From: Immersiella caudata
Lineage: Eukaryota > Ascomycota > Sordariomycetes > Sordariales > Lasiosphaeriaceae
Length of the DNA: 64,000 nucleotides
Assembly (NCBI GenBank): GCA_030512335.1
Contig: JAULSU010000005.1
Coordinates: forward strand, 248,001 to 312,000
Direction: 5' to 3'
Every line of letters begins with the position of its first letter. Within the stretch, counting starts at the first letter, position 1. The position numbers were made by a program, and so were the translations under genes. Of this stretch, positions 11,268-23,184 are shown in pieces. The notes beneath the pieces were generated by a model, which did not search any database, was not told the DNA's origin, and worked only from the letters and a program-made list of their open reading frames with translations.

Positions 11268-13451
11268 ATGGCTAACACCAGATGCACACTTTGCTCGAGA
11301 ATACACATCGATGAGCTTATCGAACTCGCTCAACTTTCCCAACACCGAGGCTCGCCCAGTGTGATGGCCCACTGGAGTCGATTATCGTACCTACATCAAC
11401 AATCGCTCAGAGGTCTCAAAGTTTCAGCCGGGAAAGGATGCGACTTCTGCCGTTTTCTTCTACAGTGCATTGTGTCACAAACCCAGGAGCGAGAGGGTCC
11501 GGTATGGCTGTCAGTCCACCCCCAGAACGGCTCGGGGATGGTTCTGGAAAGTCTCCTAGTGCGGATTGGGTATGATACGATTCACTTGAGGTTGCTTGCG
11601 CCTAGAGGTAAGTGTTTTCTCTTTCTTGGTATGGAATGTCATTCTATGTAGCAAGGATCGATGGTACTGACACCCAATCCAGGGAGTCCGCAACACCTCG
11701 GCGGTTTCCGCATCGGCATGTTTCCTCTCGACCCAGACCTCGGCTCTCAAGCGAACTTCAACATCGCGAGGGGGTGGCTGACGGATTGTCGCAACAACCA
11801 CCAAGCTTGTCCGAATGGCAACACGCCCCCGGCATTGCCCACTAGGGTCTTGGAAGTTGGCCCAATTTCATCACCAACATGCCGATTAGTTCAGAGCAAC
11901 GGAAAGAAAGGCCACTATGCCGCACTGAGCCACTGCTGGGGAGGTCCTATCACCCCGGTGCTCGACAAGAACACTTTGGAGCCATTCCAACAGAACATAG
12001 GACTCTCTTCGCTTCCCGCCAACTTCCATGATGCCATTGCCATAACCAGACAGTTGTCGATACAGTACCTCTGGATTGACTCGCTGTGTATTGTCCAGGA
12101 TTCCCCTGAGGACTGGGAGGCGGAGTCTGCAGTCATGGGAGACATCTACCGCCGCTCCTTCATCACCATATCGGCCCTGAGCTCGCCTCGTTCCACATCT
12201 GGCATTCTGTCACCCCGGCCAGACGAGGCATCATCCGAGTCTGGCGACTCAATTGACGATTCGGAGTCTCGAAGTCTAAGAGCTAGCTCACCCCCAGGTC
12301 AACCCGCCGCATCATGGCTTCCACTCTCTGAAAACAACCCAGAAGAGATTGTGCAAGTTCAGGGACCTTGTGACGTTGAAGATCTTGGACTGGTTTTCAA
12401 GCTCAAACAAGCACCACTTTTAGGCCGAGGATGGACGTTGCAAGAGTCTATCCTACCCTCGCGTCAACTCTTTTATACGTCCAAGCAGATCTACTGGCGG
12501 TGCCTACAGGGGGCAGCACCAACATCTCCCTTGACGGTGCAGGAATTCTTCCAGTCAGCTGATGGCAGTACTTCTCCCGCGTCTTGTCTTCCAAGCAAAG
12601 GCTCTGGATATCCTGCGCTGTCGGCTGCCTTCCATCTGCACTCCCAGGTTTATGCAAACCATGAAGGTCGAGGGCCTGAGCCGGATCAAACGGCATTGCT
12701 GGCCGATTTCCGCAGGCTCGTCGGAGACTTCACCAAACGCTCACTGACTGTCGACACTGACACGTTGCCCGCCATTTCTGGAGTTGCTCAGGCGTTGGAT
12801 TCTCACATTGACGGTGAATACCTTGCCGGAGTGTGGTCCAATGACATCCCCAATGGCTTGCTGTGGCTTTCCACAGAGGGAAAGGATGAGGTGGCCGCTA
12901 GGAGAAAGGTGGAACAGTGCCGGGGTGCGCCATCGTGGAGTTGGGCGTCCAGCAAATGCCCAATGAACTTCGTATGTGCAAGGCGGGCAGAGAGCGCTCG
13001 CGCTGGTGAGGGCACGCTGGACCTCAAGCTTGTTGAGCACGGTGTTCTGCCAAGGAGCGGCTCAAAGAATCGGTTCGGGCCGGTCGCTGATGGCTCATGG
13101 ATACGATTGTCCGGTCTGGCTGTACCGTTATATTCCCGCCGAAAACTCTCGAGCGAGGTTGAGCGGTCACCGGCTGGAGTAGTGCAACTGGATGAGTACC
13201 CGCGTATCCGGGACCGGGAGCTGTTCATGACGGTTTCTGGGCAGTTGGAATGCAGATGCAGTGGGAAGAGCGGGGCTCTCGAATACCTTGCTGTGGTCGC
13301 TAGCGGGTTTGTCTTTCTTTTGCTAGAGAGATCTGGGAGCAGTGGGGACCACGGTGCGGTGTATCGGAGGGTCGGCATTGTTCAAGTTTACGAGAGGTGT
13401 TTTGCGGAGTGCCTACCGTATTTGAGGTCTCAGCAGGTTGTAGTGATCTAA
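11268..13451 (+). CDS. HET-domain protein, apparently intact
   Basis: Exons 11268-11607 and 11683-13451, with a 75-nt intron (GTAAGT donor, CCAG acceptor), give 702 aa. The frame closes only if this intron is removed with a G split across the junction. The HET domain starts near residue 192 with YAALSHCWGG and continues through QYLWIDSLCIVQDSPEDWE, MGDIYRRSFITISA and GRGWTLQESILPSRQLFYT. The C-terminal part has APSWSWASSKCP, usual for HET proteins of the HET-6 group. The N-terminus carries CTLC and CDFC pairs (residues about 6-9 and 60-64), also common in this group. Known roles of such genes are heterokaryon incompatibility and related cell-death responses; many members have no known function. 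This is the only HET gene here without a frameshift, and it lies 0.2 kb downstream of a dead one in the opposite orientation. Confidence 0.9.
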
Positions 13452-15979
13452 ATCGACGCAATCAGGGGTTGGCCGAGCATGCAATCCTTGCCTCGCCACC
13501 GGCAGCGAAAAATCACGTTGTAAGCGCCTGGCTATGATCCTCTTTCGTCATGGTGTGTTGCATCAAAGGTTTTTTTGCACACTCTTTGTCGGCAACATCC
13601 GTGCCCTGCTTGCCCTGAGACTCGATGAGTACTCCCGGCCTTGTGATGAAAACTGCCATCTTCATGATGCCATGGTCGTGTCGGGTGGAATCACCTGGGA
13701 CTCGGGGCGGCAGACTGGTGCGTGTCGTCTAGGAGGGGCTGGGAACCCAGCACCCGTGATTGCTGGAGGACAAAAAAGTAACGCGGGCTATATAGCGAGA
13801 GGAATAGCCTAACACAAATAAGTTTCACGCCAGCACATCTCTGGAGTCAGGTCTTTGTGGTCTTCCTTGGAAGTGTTGACAGGACCGCGCAAGCTTCGCT
13901 GCCTCGAGGAAGGTGCTCCCGCAACAACCAACTCGAGCGCCAGTTGACCGGTTCCGTGTCCTCTAATTCTCCACCCCCTGCCAAACCGATGGAGAGCCAA
14001 GTTCCTTTCGTCCCTCTTGTGAATTTCCCTCTTGTGAATTTGAGGAAACCAGCACCCGCAGCCGCTCCGCACCCACCTTCGATTGACCGCAAGCTTTCGG
14101 AACTTGCGAATCCGCAGTGAGTACCTCCGCGCCAGCTTTGACCCAATCTGGCACCACGAGTTTCCGTTGGTGGAAGCAAGGGTCGCGGCAATGCCCTTTG
14201 ATCTTCCTGCCGACCGCTGACTACCGAGCACTGCAGGAAACCTTCGCCTGGCCTCTGTGGAACGACTCAGCGGCCCTCCAGAACTCCACCTTCCGAACGA
14301 AAAGAGTACGGCGCCGCGCCTAATGGTGATGAAGAGAGATGGAGAAACCGACGCTCTTCCGCTGCAAGGGGGGAGCCTCCTCAGGCCCCAAGGGGGAAAA
14401 GACGGGAAACAAAGCAAGAGAGAAACGAGAAGCAGGGCATACTGAGCATACCGAGCCGAGCTCCAAAGGAAGACGGCTGGGTGAACTAGAGCCACCCTAG
14501 AGATTCGAGATCTTGGTTCGCTGGGGCCTGACTGACATTGGCTACTCGGCCGTCGAGGATCCCACCACGGTGGTACGCCTCGAAGCTCTCATGGCCCTAT
14601 CGAAGTCTTTTCCCAGAGCATGCCAACGACGGGGATGGCCCTCTGGCCGACCGTCGATATCGGCCAGTGGCGAACGATATACACCCTCCCCGGACACACC
14701 TTCCCCGGAGTGGCATGTCAGGAAGACGTCGAAAGAGAAAGAAAATGGCGAAATCTCTGACGCCGGAAGAACGGGCTGGCCGTGTCCAGGGAGCCCATTG
14801 GGCCGATACCTGAAGCCCATTAAGTTCCTCCCTTCGGTGGCGGCAACAGCGAGCTATTCCCCTAATTTCGGCCCCCTTGGTATCGAGAACGGACGCGACA
14901 AGTCGGCCTGCGGATTTGAGGCTGACGAGGGTCGTGACCCAGGCAACCGGTGCATTATTGTGCATGCCACGTTTTGTTGTCCTCATCTTGCCAACCTCAT
15001 AACCGCCACAAGTTGCCGCCGACGGCGAGCGAATGGGCGTGCTTGTCGGATGGAATATCGCCACCAGAATTCATGAGGATTGTAAATCACCTTGGGCCTG
15101 TGACTTCTCCGTGTTGATACCCCCTCGACAGGCGTCTCGCAATGTCAGGGGGGGCTCATTCGTCGTCGTCACGGTGTGTCGTAAAGATGACATCCGATCG
15201 CCGTCTCGCCAGTATGATTCGTTGTCTCGTAGTCGATCTTCCGATGCCGATGTTCCCAAACTGGGATTGGAAAACTAATAAGTTTGCTGGATGTTCGGAC
15301 GGAGGGGAATCGTGGAGTGATGGTGAAGGATCATGGAAAAGAGATGGATGATAAAACGCGAGAGGGTGAAAGGGGATGGGCAGTGTACATCGAGGCAGCG
15401 GGTAATCAGCGTTGGTGTGAAGGCTTTGGCGATTGATGGTTGGGGCGAAGGGGAGAGGATAAGTGATGGTTGAGGACGAGAGCCGGGAATCCATGGGCTT
15501 CTTATACTCGAAACTTGCCAGCCCGCTATCTCAATCCGATGGCTTGAAAGGTGGAGTTCCGCAAAGCCCGCCGAGTCATGATTCATCAGAGCATTAAACA
15601 TTTCAAGGCGTTGGATGGGCGGTGGCATTGGCAGTTAGGTTCTCGAGATGCGGGCCTACTTCATGGGTGGAACGGGTTTTTTTTGCCGCAAAGTTTGCTG
15701 ACTGCATCCCTATGTTGACACTGGGGGTGACGATCACCGCCAGTCAACACTAGGGGTGGGAGTAACATCCGAGGGGCGTTATGCTCTGGGAATATCGGTA
15801 ACCTCGCCGGGCCTCGAGTGGGCCCTAGGGAGACGAGGAGGAAGTGGCAGTGTAGATAACGTATTTTGGACATGCACTAGGCGTTATACATTGTAAAATG
15901 AGGCTATTAGCGACAGGGTTGACTCGCTATCATCCGCGTCTGAGTCCTGTGTGAATCTGGGTAGCGCATTTTCTGGCAG
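13452..15979. other. Intergenic region, about 2.5 kb
   Basis: Overlapping short open frames on both strands lack protein character. A 15-base segment, CCCTCTTGTGAATTT, is tandemly duplicated at about 14011-14040. I see no gene I can support. Confidence 0.45.
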
Positions 15980-15982
15980 TAA

Positions 15983-17628
15983 GAAGGCTCCGGCCATAAG
16001 AAAGGGATCAGTCAACCAGTGCGCCGAGGGCTATTAACACTGGGAAGAGCATCTTATAATGCTAATCAAGTCTCCCTCGATGCCGATAAGGACCCCCTAA
16101 ATGTAGGTAGTGCCATTCAAAATGTAAATAAGGTCTTTTGAAATAAGGCCTGAGTATTTTAAGATGTATAATACGGTCGCTTATAAATGCAGCTAAGGCC
16201 AGCGTCTGTCAGCTCAAGGCATTTATCAATCTGGGTAACGTGTTTTCACATAGTGCAGATGGCCCCTCTCTTCTGGCTGGAGCCTTCGTATTATTAACCA
16301 TCACGTACGTCGATGCTGAGCTCCAACATGCCTCGGCCCAAGAACTCGCTGAATTTCCAGGACGCGCTCACAACTCTGCCATCCACCGAGACCTCGTGTG
16401 CCGTCTCATGCCATTCCTACTCGCCCAAGCAAGCCTGATCTGTGCTCTCAGCTCCCAGTGCGAGAAGTTTGGCTTCCCAGTCGGGGTCTGTCACCACACA
16501 CAGCTCGAAAGCTCCGACCGAGAACAGACTGCCACGACTGCGCTTGGCAGAATCCACGCCGGTCTTTTTCCTCGTAGAACCAGGCAATAAAAAAGCCGTA
16601 CGAGTGGCCGTCATCGATTGCCAGAATACCCCGGTAGCCGGTTTCAGAAGTCGGGACACGGATGAGACCGTTGGCAAACACCGGGTGGGAGAGTCGAACA
16701 GGGGGCAAAGTGGGGGGCCTTCACCATAGAGAAGGGGCATGTTGACTGAGAACAGGCACAGGGGACAGCAGGCATGATCTTCGTGTCGAGTTGTTTTCTA
16801 TCTGCCGCCTATGACATGCGTGCAGCGACAGGGAATGATGACAAAATGTGTTGAATGGAAAGACCTCGCCCGCAGCTGAAGCAGCTGTGGGTTGCCAATA
16901 ACGTGGGGAGTCCATCGTAGCATGCAGGGTCATGCAAAGTTCGAGCCAACACCGTCTTGTCGATTCTGGTAATGTTAGAGATCAACCCCGCAAGTTGGTC
17001 TAGCCGTCCTCCTTGCCCTATATGCATGACTGAATGGCTTTGTTTGCGCCATCTCTGCGGGCTTCAGTCCCCGACTTCCATCCATCTGACCCGATGTCTT
17101 CGAATAGAACCTCCTCCTTCTCCCACGTGTGGGAGAGAATGGCGTAGGGCGGCCGTGTGTCGCCAAGAAAGCGTTCGAGAGTATGTGCCGTTGTATTCAA
17201 AAGCCTCGTCGTAAAAGCGGGTCCTGGCTGGCTTGAAAGCCAAGTGTCCGAAGTCTCTGCAGCTTATCCCTCCTAGAGATGCGCAGATGAGGTTCGTTGT
17301 TGGCCTTTTCCCGGCTGTTTCAAAGGAGCTTGAATGGTGGAAAGACGGATAAATGCAGACCATTCGGGGTCTACAATGGCAAGAGAGGGCCATCTGCTCC
17401 GTGCGAACACGCGTTGCCCAAAACCGACGGGTGCCTCGAGCTGATAGGAGCCGGCATCAGCTGCATTACAAGCGACCTCATTTCATGTCTCAACATACTT
17501 AGCATCTATGTTAAAAGGCGTTGTCTGCATTTGAGAAGGCCTGATTAACGCTGAACGATGCCTCTTCCCAGTATCAATAACGCTTGGTGCACTTGCGAAA
17601 CGGACCCTTTCTTATGGCCGGAGCCTTC
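15983..17628. repeat. Inverted repeat flanking a HET relic
   Basis: A perfect 24-base inverted repeat has arms at 15983-16006 (begins GAAGGCTCCGGCCATAAG) and 17605-17628. Similarity continues inward as diverged sequence: TGGGAAGAGCATC at 16041-16053 faces GATGCCTCTTCCCA at 17557-17570, and GCTAATCAAG at 16061 faces CTGATTAACG at 17541. The arms are therefore at least about 90 bases long. A third, weaker copy lies at 16263-16287, and AATCTGGGTA-CG-TTTTC occurs at both 15955 and 16229. The arms may be ends of an unnamed DNA element, or of an inverted segmental duplication, around the HET relic. Confidence 0.6.
16420..17209 (-). pseudogene. Decayed HET-domain gene with lost start codon
   Basis: The minus strand encodes RLLNTTAHTLERFLGDTRPP then YAILSHTWEKEEVLFEDIGS, the usual N-terminus of a HET-D/E-type protein. 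The codon where the initiating ATG is expected reads ACG (17207-17209). Further on, LISNITRIDKTVLA (about 16980) and LFSVNMPLLYGEGP (about 16740) correspond to later HET blocks, but in shifted frames. The middle, including WIDTCCIDK and GWTLQELIAP, is missing. A final stretch, ILAIDDGHSYGFFIAWFYEE (about 16600), belongs to the post-HET region. The gene has lost its start, its centre and its frame. It lies between the arms of the inverted repeat 15983/17628. Confidence 0.75.
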
Positions 17629-17950
17629 GCAGCTCGCTCTCTACCGATTGGTAGAACCATGTTGGTCATGTGGTCGCGCTGATCGCCGGAACCGCAAACT
17701 TGAAGCACTTGGGTCACAGGGGGTAGGGATGCGTTTGGTTTTTGGATACGATTGGTCTCGCTCTGGTTGCAGGGGCTTGCACGGTGCCGTAGACCTTGGG
17801 TTCTCTTGTCAGCTTGTGGCTAGTCAACTTATGAACCGGGCGAAATGGAGGTGGGTTTGCTAGTACAAGAGCTACCTTGATCTGGTAGAAACAACCGACA
17901 TCAATCGAGGATCTCAGATGTAACCACAGCCATACTTGGTCCATATGCGG

Positions 17951-18723
17951 TTATAGCTTGCTTGTGGGAGCCTTGACTAGGATTCGTTCCAGGCCCTCTC
18001 GCAACGACGTCTGCATCCCAGCGGCGTTTGGCCTCCCAGTTTTGCGGTCGACAAAGACCTGGATAAACTCCCCAACAGATTTCACCCGTTCTATACCCTT
18101 TTCGAACAATGCGATCTCGTATGTGACGCTGGAGTTGCCGATTTTGTTGACACGGAGTGCCAGCTCGGTGCAAGCGGGAAATGAAATAGATGAAAAGTAG
18201 TCGTTGTGAGAATGGACAACCATGCCGTACTGAGAGCCATTGGGGGGGTCCAGACCACAATTCTCCATGAGGTATGTGTTGATAACAGAATCATAGAGGA
18301 AGTTGTAGATCGAGTTGTTCATGTGATCGTACATATCATTGTCGCTCCTGTTACATGTCAGTCATTCGAGTCCTAGGTAACTGCTCTGAAGCTGAGGGCG
18401 ACAGGATGAGGTGCTGGTTGCGCCCGCTCGCCAACTCACCATCGCGTGCGATAGTCCAAAATGTACGTGTAGTCTTCTCTCCTCCTTTCCTTCAATTGTG
18501 CATAGCCTGACATTGCGAATAAGCCGCTGATGCAAAACGGTTTGAGCTTCTTGAGGTCCGAGTAGCGTTGAAGGTTGTTTGTTTGTTGCTGGACAGGCGC
18601 GAGTGGACCTCGGCAAGCAGGGACGCCCTTGGAATTGGGCCTGGAGCCGAAGCTGCCCGCCCCTTTCCGGCAAGAGAGAGATGTCGCTCTAGACAGTGTT
18701 CGTATAGCGTGCGGGGTAGACAT
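17951..18723 (-). CDS. Acyl-CoA thioesterase-like protein (4HBT hotdog fold)
   Basis: Exons 18723-18440 and 18347-17951 (minus), with a 92-nt intron (GTGAGT donor, AACAG acceptor), encode 226 aa. The join restores RTRWSDNDMYDHMNNSIYN, the hotdog-fold signature of this family: the Asp and His of the DMYDHMNN region match the catalytic segment of 4-hydroxybenzoyl-CoA-type thioesterases. Such enzymes cleave acyl-CoA thioesters; the fungal members of this subgroup have no well-defined substrate. The first 40 residues are rich in Arg, Ser and Lys with almost no acidic residues (RTLSRATSLSCRKGAGSFGS), which would fit a mitochondrial targeting peptide. It is divergent to the pseudouridine synthase gene, with 285 bp between the two start codons. 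Confidence 0.85.
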
Positions 18724-19008
18724 TTACACCGTGTGCCCCTCAACAACAAGCCGCCTGAAGAATCTGTCTGCACTGTGCGCCCTCGAAACTGGTTGCTCAT
18801 TTTGCCCGCCGCCAAACCAACCGCCACACAGCACCGCCTTTGCAAGTTTCCAACTCGACCGCGCTCTGCTCAGCGGATTGCGCGTGTGGCTGAACCGTTT
18901 GGAAATCATCACTCTCCAGCGTGCCCCATCAAAGGCGACACCAGTCGCCCTGATACCAAGCTGGCTTTCCTCTGGCGACAGTCCGCGCTACCGTCACGCT
19001 GTATAAAA
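18724..19008. promoter_or_regulatory. Shared divergent promoter region
   Basis: The 285 bp between the thioesterase and pseudouridine synthase start codons must carry the promoters of both genes. CTGTATAAAA sits directly before the plus-strand ATG, too close to be its TATA box. No specific binding site can be named. Confidence 0.45.
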
Positions 19009-20424
19009 ATGGTCACCTCAATGATGGGCCTCGCCGGTCCTGCGACTTCGGATGCCCAACCTCCGCCGATTCTAAGCCTTCCTCCTCCCAAACCCGCCAA
19101 CGACACGTCGACCGGCGATGCGCCATCGGAGTCTCCGCCATTAACGACAGCCTACGAGCCATGGCCTCGACCGTACTACATCGAAGACGGCCTACGACGC
19201 GTCGCCCCCTACCACTTTACATACAACACGTGGTGCAAGCAGCGCTGGCAAGGCCGTTCGCTGATTGAAGTCTTTGCGAGCGAGTTTCGAGACAAGCCGT
19301 TGGAGTATTACAAGTCCGCGATGGTCAGCGGGCAGGTGAAAGTCAACGACAAGATTGTCGGCCCAGATTACATCCTCAAAAACGGCGATTTGGTCTCGCA
19401 TACGACTCACCGTCACGAGCCACCCATCACTGCCGAACCGATCCGGGTCATCTTTGAGGATGATGACATGATGGTCATCAACAAGCCGTCTGGTGTTCCC
19501 GTACACCCCGCCGGCCGCTACAGCTTTAACACAGTGGTCGAGATTCTGAAGTCGGAACGAGGGCGGCACTTTCTGCCCCGCCCCTGCAACCGGCTTGACA
19601 GGCTCACGAGCGGGATCATGTTTATAGCCAAGAATCCGAAGGCAGCTGGGTTGCTCAGTCAGCAGATCGAAGCGCGGCGGGTGCGGAAAGAGTATCTTGC
19701 TCGGGTCGTGGGCCGGTTTCCAGACGGCGACGTGGTGTGCGACCAGCCCATACTTTCCATTTCGCCCAAGCTCGGTCTGAATCGAGTGCGGGCCAACGGG
19801 AAGCACGCAAAATCTGTCTTCAAGCGGCTTGCCTACTACCCTGCCAAAAACGGTTCGGATGGGAACCAAGATCCATCCAAGACGGGCTATTCGATCGTCC
19901 GTTGTTTGCCAGTCACAGGAAGGACGCACCAGCTCAGAGTTCACCTCCAATATCTGGGGCATCCCATCTCGAACGACCCCATCTATGCCAACTCAAAGGT
20001 TTGGGGCTTTGACCTCGGCAGCAACGATCCGGATGCATTGCAAAACAGCGATGAAGATATCATCAGCCGTCTTTCGCGCATGGGCAAGGAGGATGTTGCG
20101 CAGGCGGTGGCGTACTATGACGAGATGGTGGATGGGTACGAAAAGCAACGAGCGGAGAAGCTGTCCGGAGAGCGCTGTGCGGTGTGCGATACGCCACTCT
20201 ATACAGATCCGGGCGCGCAAGAGCTCAGCCTGTACCTACACAGTCTCCGGTATGAGGATATTGGCGGAGAGTGGGGTTACGTCAGTCCGATGCCGTCGTG
20301 GGCTCTTCCTCCCGACGGATTGAGCGGGCCAACGGAAGTGGGAGGAATGGAGGATCTCGTGGGCGCTGCAGCGGCAACATCCGAACCTGCTGTCGCCGAA
20401 CCCGTTGCAGCTCAGAGCGCATGA
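19009..20424 (+). CDS. tRNA pseudouridine synthase, RluA family (Pus9/Rib2-type)
   Basis: Single exon, 471 aa. An S4-like RNA-binding segment (SGQVKVNDKIVGPDYILKNG, about residues 108-127) precedes the catalytic domain. The catalytic domain holds VINKPSGVPVHPAGRY and the hallmark CNRLDRLTSG, whose Asp (about residue 202) is the catalytic residue of the RluA/Rsu family. GRTHQLRVHLQYLGHPISND is the usual C-terminal motif. The N-terminal AYEPWPRPYYIEDGLRRVAP block is typical of fungal Pus9/Rib2 proteins, which make pseudouridine 32 in cytosolic or mitochondrial tRNA. The open frame extends upstream, but the ATG at 19009 is the first that gives this family's N-terminus without running into the divergent gene. 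In yeast Rib2 is fused to a deaminase; no deaminase domain is present here. Confidence 0.92.
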   Translation: MVTSMMGLAGPATSDAQPPPILSLPPPKPANDTSTGDAPSESPPLTTAYEPWPRPYYIEDGLRRVAPYHFTYNTWCKQRWQGRSLIEVFASEFRDKPLEYYKSAMVSGQVKVNDKIVGPDYILKNGDLVSHTTHRHEPPITAEPIRVIFEDDDMMVINKPSGVPVHPAGRYSFNTVVEILKSERGRHFLPRPCNRLDRLTSGIMFIAKNPKAAGLLSQQIEARRVRKEYLARVVGRFPDGDVVCDQPILSISPKLGLNRVRANGKHAKSVFKRLAYYPAKNGSDGNQDPSKTGYSIVRCLPVTGRTHQLRVHLQYLGHPISNDPIYANSKVWGFDLGSNDPDALQNSDEDIISRLSRMGKEDVAQAVAYYDEMVDGYEKQRAEKLSGERCAVCDTPLYTDPGAQELSLYLHSLRYEDIGGEWGYVSPMPSWALPPDGLSGPTEVGGMEDLVGAAAATSEPAVAEPVAAQSA

Positions 20425-23184
20425 GACGGCAATATGGGCGATTAGTCAGTCAGCATCGGTGCGAGGACCAAGGCGGTCGCCGCCAGCGGGACCAGAGCTT
20501 TGACGCTCTCGAAATGTCGACTGCCAGGGAGCGGAATTATCTCCTGACAGGTTTCGACCTCTGTGGCCAATGAGGGTTCGGGAGATGCCGCACGGCGGAA
20601 AAAACAGAAGCTTGTCTCAGAAAGAAATAGGGAGCTGTCATATTCTCCGGCAGGCACCTGACAGTACCAACCAGCCGGAACCCCCCCGCCCCCGCCTCGA
20701 TGAGGGTGTCTGGCCGTCCCAGCTGGCCGCTCAGTGAAAAAGATTGGATGCCACCCTCAAGCCTCACCGACATTTCGCTGCAGTGTGTTTCGATTTAGGT
20801 GAAGTTCCTTATTTCCCGGTGCAACCCACGACGGAAGCAGCTGAACGATAGTCTCACTGTCCTGCTGTCGCGGAAAGGGTCCTCTCTTTTCTCCAAAGGC
20901 ATGGATGACCCGCCAATCAACCGCGTTTCGGTTCTTTCCCAGGGTGGCAAGGTGTTGCCCATTGCGTCGACGTGCTTTTTTCTTTTTCCATCTCGTCGGT
21001 TTCGCTTTCGATACGTCCCCTTCCCCATTCGCCCCTTAATGACGGGAAGTTGACGGGATCTTGAAAGGAACTTTCCACGGGTGGGCGATGAAAGCTGGCA
21101 AGCGTCAGCTATATGCCCGGCTTCTTGTGGTCGACGCAGCTCCAGGCTTACCAAACCATCCCCCCCCTGTTTTTCGTCTGTCCTTGGGCCGGGGCCCCCT
21201 TTTCATTAGCACGTGGATGGAGGCGAATGGCAAGTTGCTACGAGTAGTTCTGGCCGTGTTGCCATTCATCTACGGTCCCGACGGCCAACGCTGACGAGCG
21301 CCTCAGTGGGTCTCCGGGGCACCGTGCTGTGCGCGGACACCCGCCTTGGGCCGGGTTCAGCTCGCAATCCGGCGATCTTGCCAAGGACCGGCTAACTCCT
21401 CCAGGCTTGCCAGTCCGGCCGTGCTCCTCCAATCACGCTACGCAAGGGCGCCCAGACCGCGTTTCTTCGCGGAGACTCCATGTGTCGGCCCCATGGACGC
21501 GGAAGAAGAACGGTGAGGTCATGGGGTGAGGGTGACGGCGACAACAGTGACGGCTTTTGCGGCGTACTGTGCGGATGGTCGGCTGGGTTGTGGGCGGCTG
21601 CCGGGAGCGTGTGTCCATGTGTTCCCGCAAAACATGCATTCCTGCATCTTTCGATCGGCTGCTCCTGGAAGCCAATTGCCGCCATTTTCCCCAATCCACT
21701 GCCTAGCTGGATAATGTTTAGCGCTGCAGGCTGGCCGTTCCGTCGCTGGCTGCGTGCGCGCTGTCTGCCTGTAGGTACCCATCTGCGCTGGTGCTTGTAA
21801 TGCGTAATGCGCGTGTTGTAGCATGCGTAGCATCGCGTAGTGCCGAGCGGCTCAATGGCAGCTGGACCTGGGGCGACTGGGGCAGCAGCTTGTGCCGCTG
21901 GCCACCGCCCAGAGCGTCTATCGACGACTCCGTTCGCCATTTTACAACCATGGGATCTGCAGCCAACGGATTGTTTCCACTGTCGGATCATGGATGCCTG
22001 GCGCTGCGCTGCGCTGGCGCGGGCGGGTGCGCTTGCCCAGAAACCCAATCCCGGCACGCCTTGGCCGAGATTCCATCCCTGTCGGCAAGTGGTGCTGTGG
22101 GCACGCGAAACTCTAAATTTCTCGAGGGACTGTCCGGATGCTCATAGCGGGGCCACTCGCCAGCCAGCAGCGAAGACGTCCAGAAGCATCTCCGACGCCC
22201 GCACGCCGATGTCCCGGTGTCGCCACATCGCGTCTGTCACAACCACTTGTCGTCATCACGGGCACGCGGGTTTTGTTGCACGGCAGCACGCACCGAGCCA
22301 GCGTCGACAGCTGTTGCTTTTTCCTTTCCTGGGGGGCACGTCCATTACGGCGGCCTAAAGAGGCGCCAAAAATGCCCATGCGCCGGGCCGCGCGCTGCTA
22401 CTCAATAGCCACAATATCGACAATAGCGACGACAGCCGCCCGAGGAGAAGCCGACCCTCTGCCAGCCGGAGGCCATCCAGTCCACAGCCCCTGAGCCACA
22501 AGCCACGGCACCACAGCGTCACAGTAACTATCACACGCGAGCTACTGCCGGTACAGGCGATATGTCATCGCCCTCGCTTCCCTTTGCCTGGAAGTACCTG
22601 CGCGATCGAATACTGAGGGGCTTGTTCCGTCACCCACACCCTTGCCTACCACACACACGCCCCTTCCCACCACCACCCGGCCTTCTGGTCGCTCCCCCCC
22701 TGTTCCCGTCTCTTCTGTCGCCGCTTCTCGAAGCGGCATAGCGGGAGGAGCGGTGTCCAGGGCTAGCCTCCCCATCATCTACGATGCCGGGCCTCTGGCC
22801 CTGCATGGAATGGCCTAACATCTTCATGGGCCTCGGTGGACCCACCCACCGAGGTGGCTCCCCCAGATTAACTCCCTGATCCCTGTGGTGGAGCGGAGAC
22901 CCGTCGGCAAGAAGCCTGAGCCCAAGTCGAAAACCAGCGTTTCTTTTCTTCCAATAAATGTCCTCGGGCCCTAGGAGTGTTGTGCAGTGCTGGCTGCTCG
23001 ATGCTTGCTTGATCTCAGACCCTTGGCCCTTCTGACCAACTACCAGGTTATGACTTCTAGACACCAGCTGTCTGCCTCGACAGACAACCCAAACATAAAC
23101 ACCAACACATCGATCAGCAAGGCGCACCAGGCCCAGGCTGTCGACGATCCGACCCGCTAGGCACGCCAGTAGTTCCCAACAGAT
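20425..23184. other. Long intergenic region, about 2.8 kb
   Basis: GC-rich with overlapping short frames on both strands but no recognisable domain, RNA gene or repeat. The right part (22.5-23.18 kb) is C/T-rich on the plus strand and probably includes the promoter and long 5' leader of the bZIP gene. Confidence 0.45.

Noticed and set aside
13809..14495. Minus-strand frame of 228 codons
   Set aside because: Composition is Arg/Ser/Gly noise, it spans a tandem duplication, and no motif or splice pattern supports it.
19192..19962. Minus-strand frame of 256 codons over the pseudouridine synthase
   Set aside because: Shadow of the RluA-family gene, whose catalytic motif is on the plus strand.
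21392..22057. Minus-strand frame of 221 codons
   Set aside because: Low protein character and overlaps equally long frames on the other strand in a GC-rich stretch.
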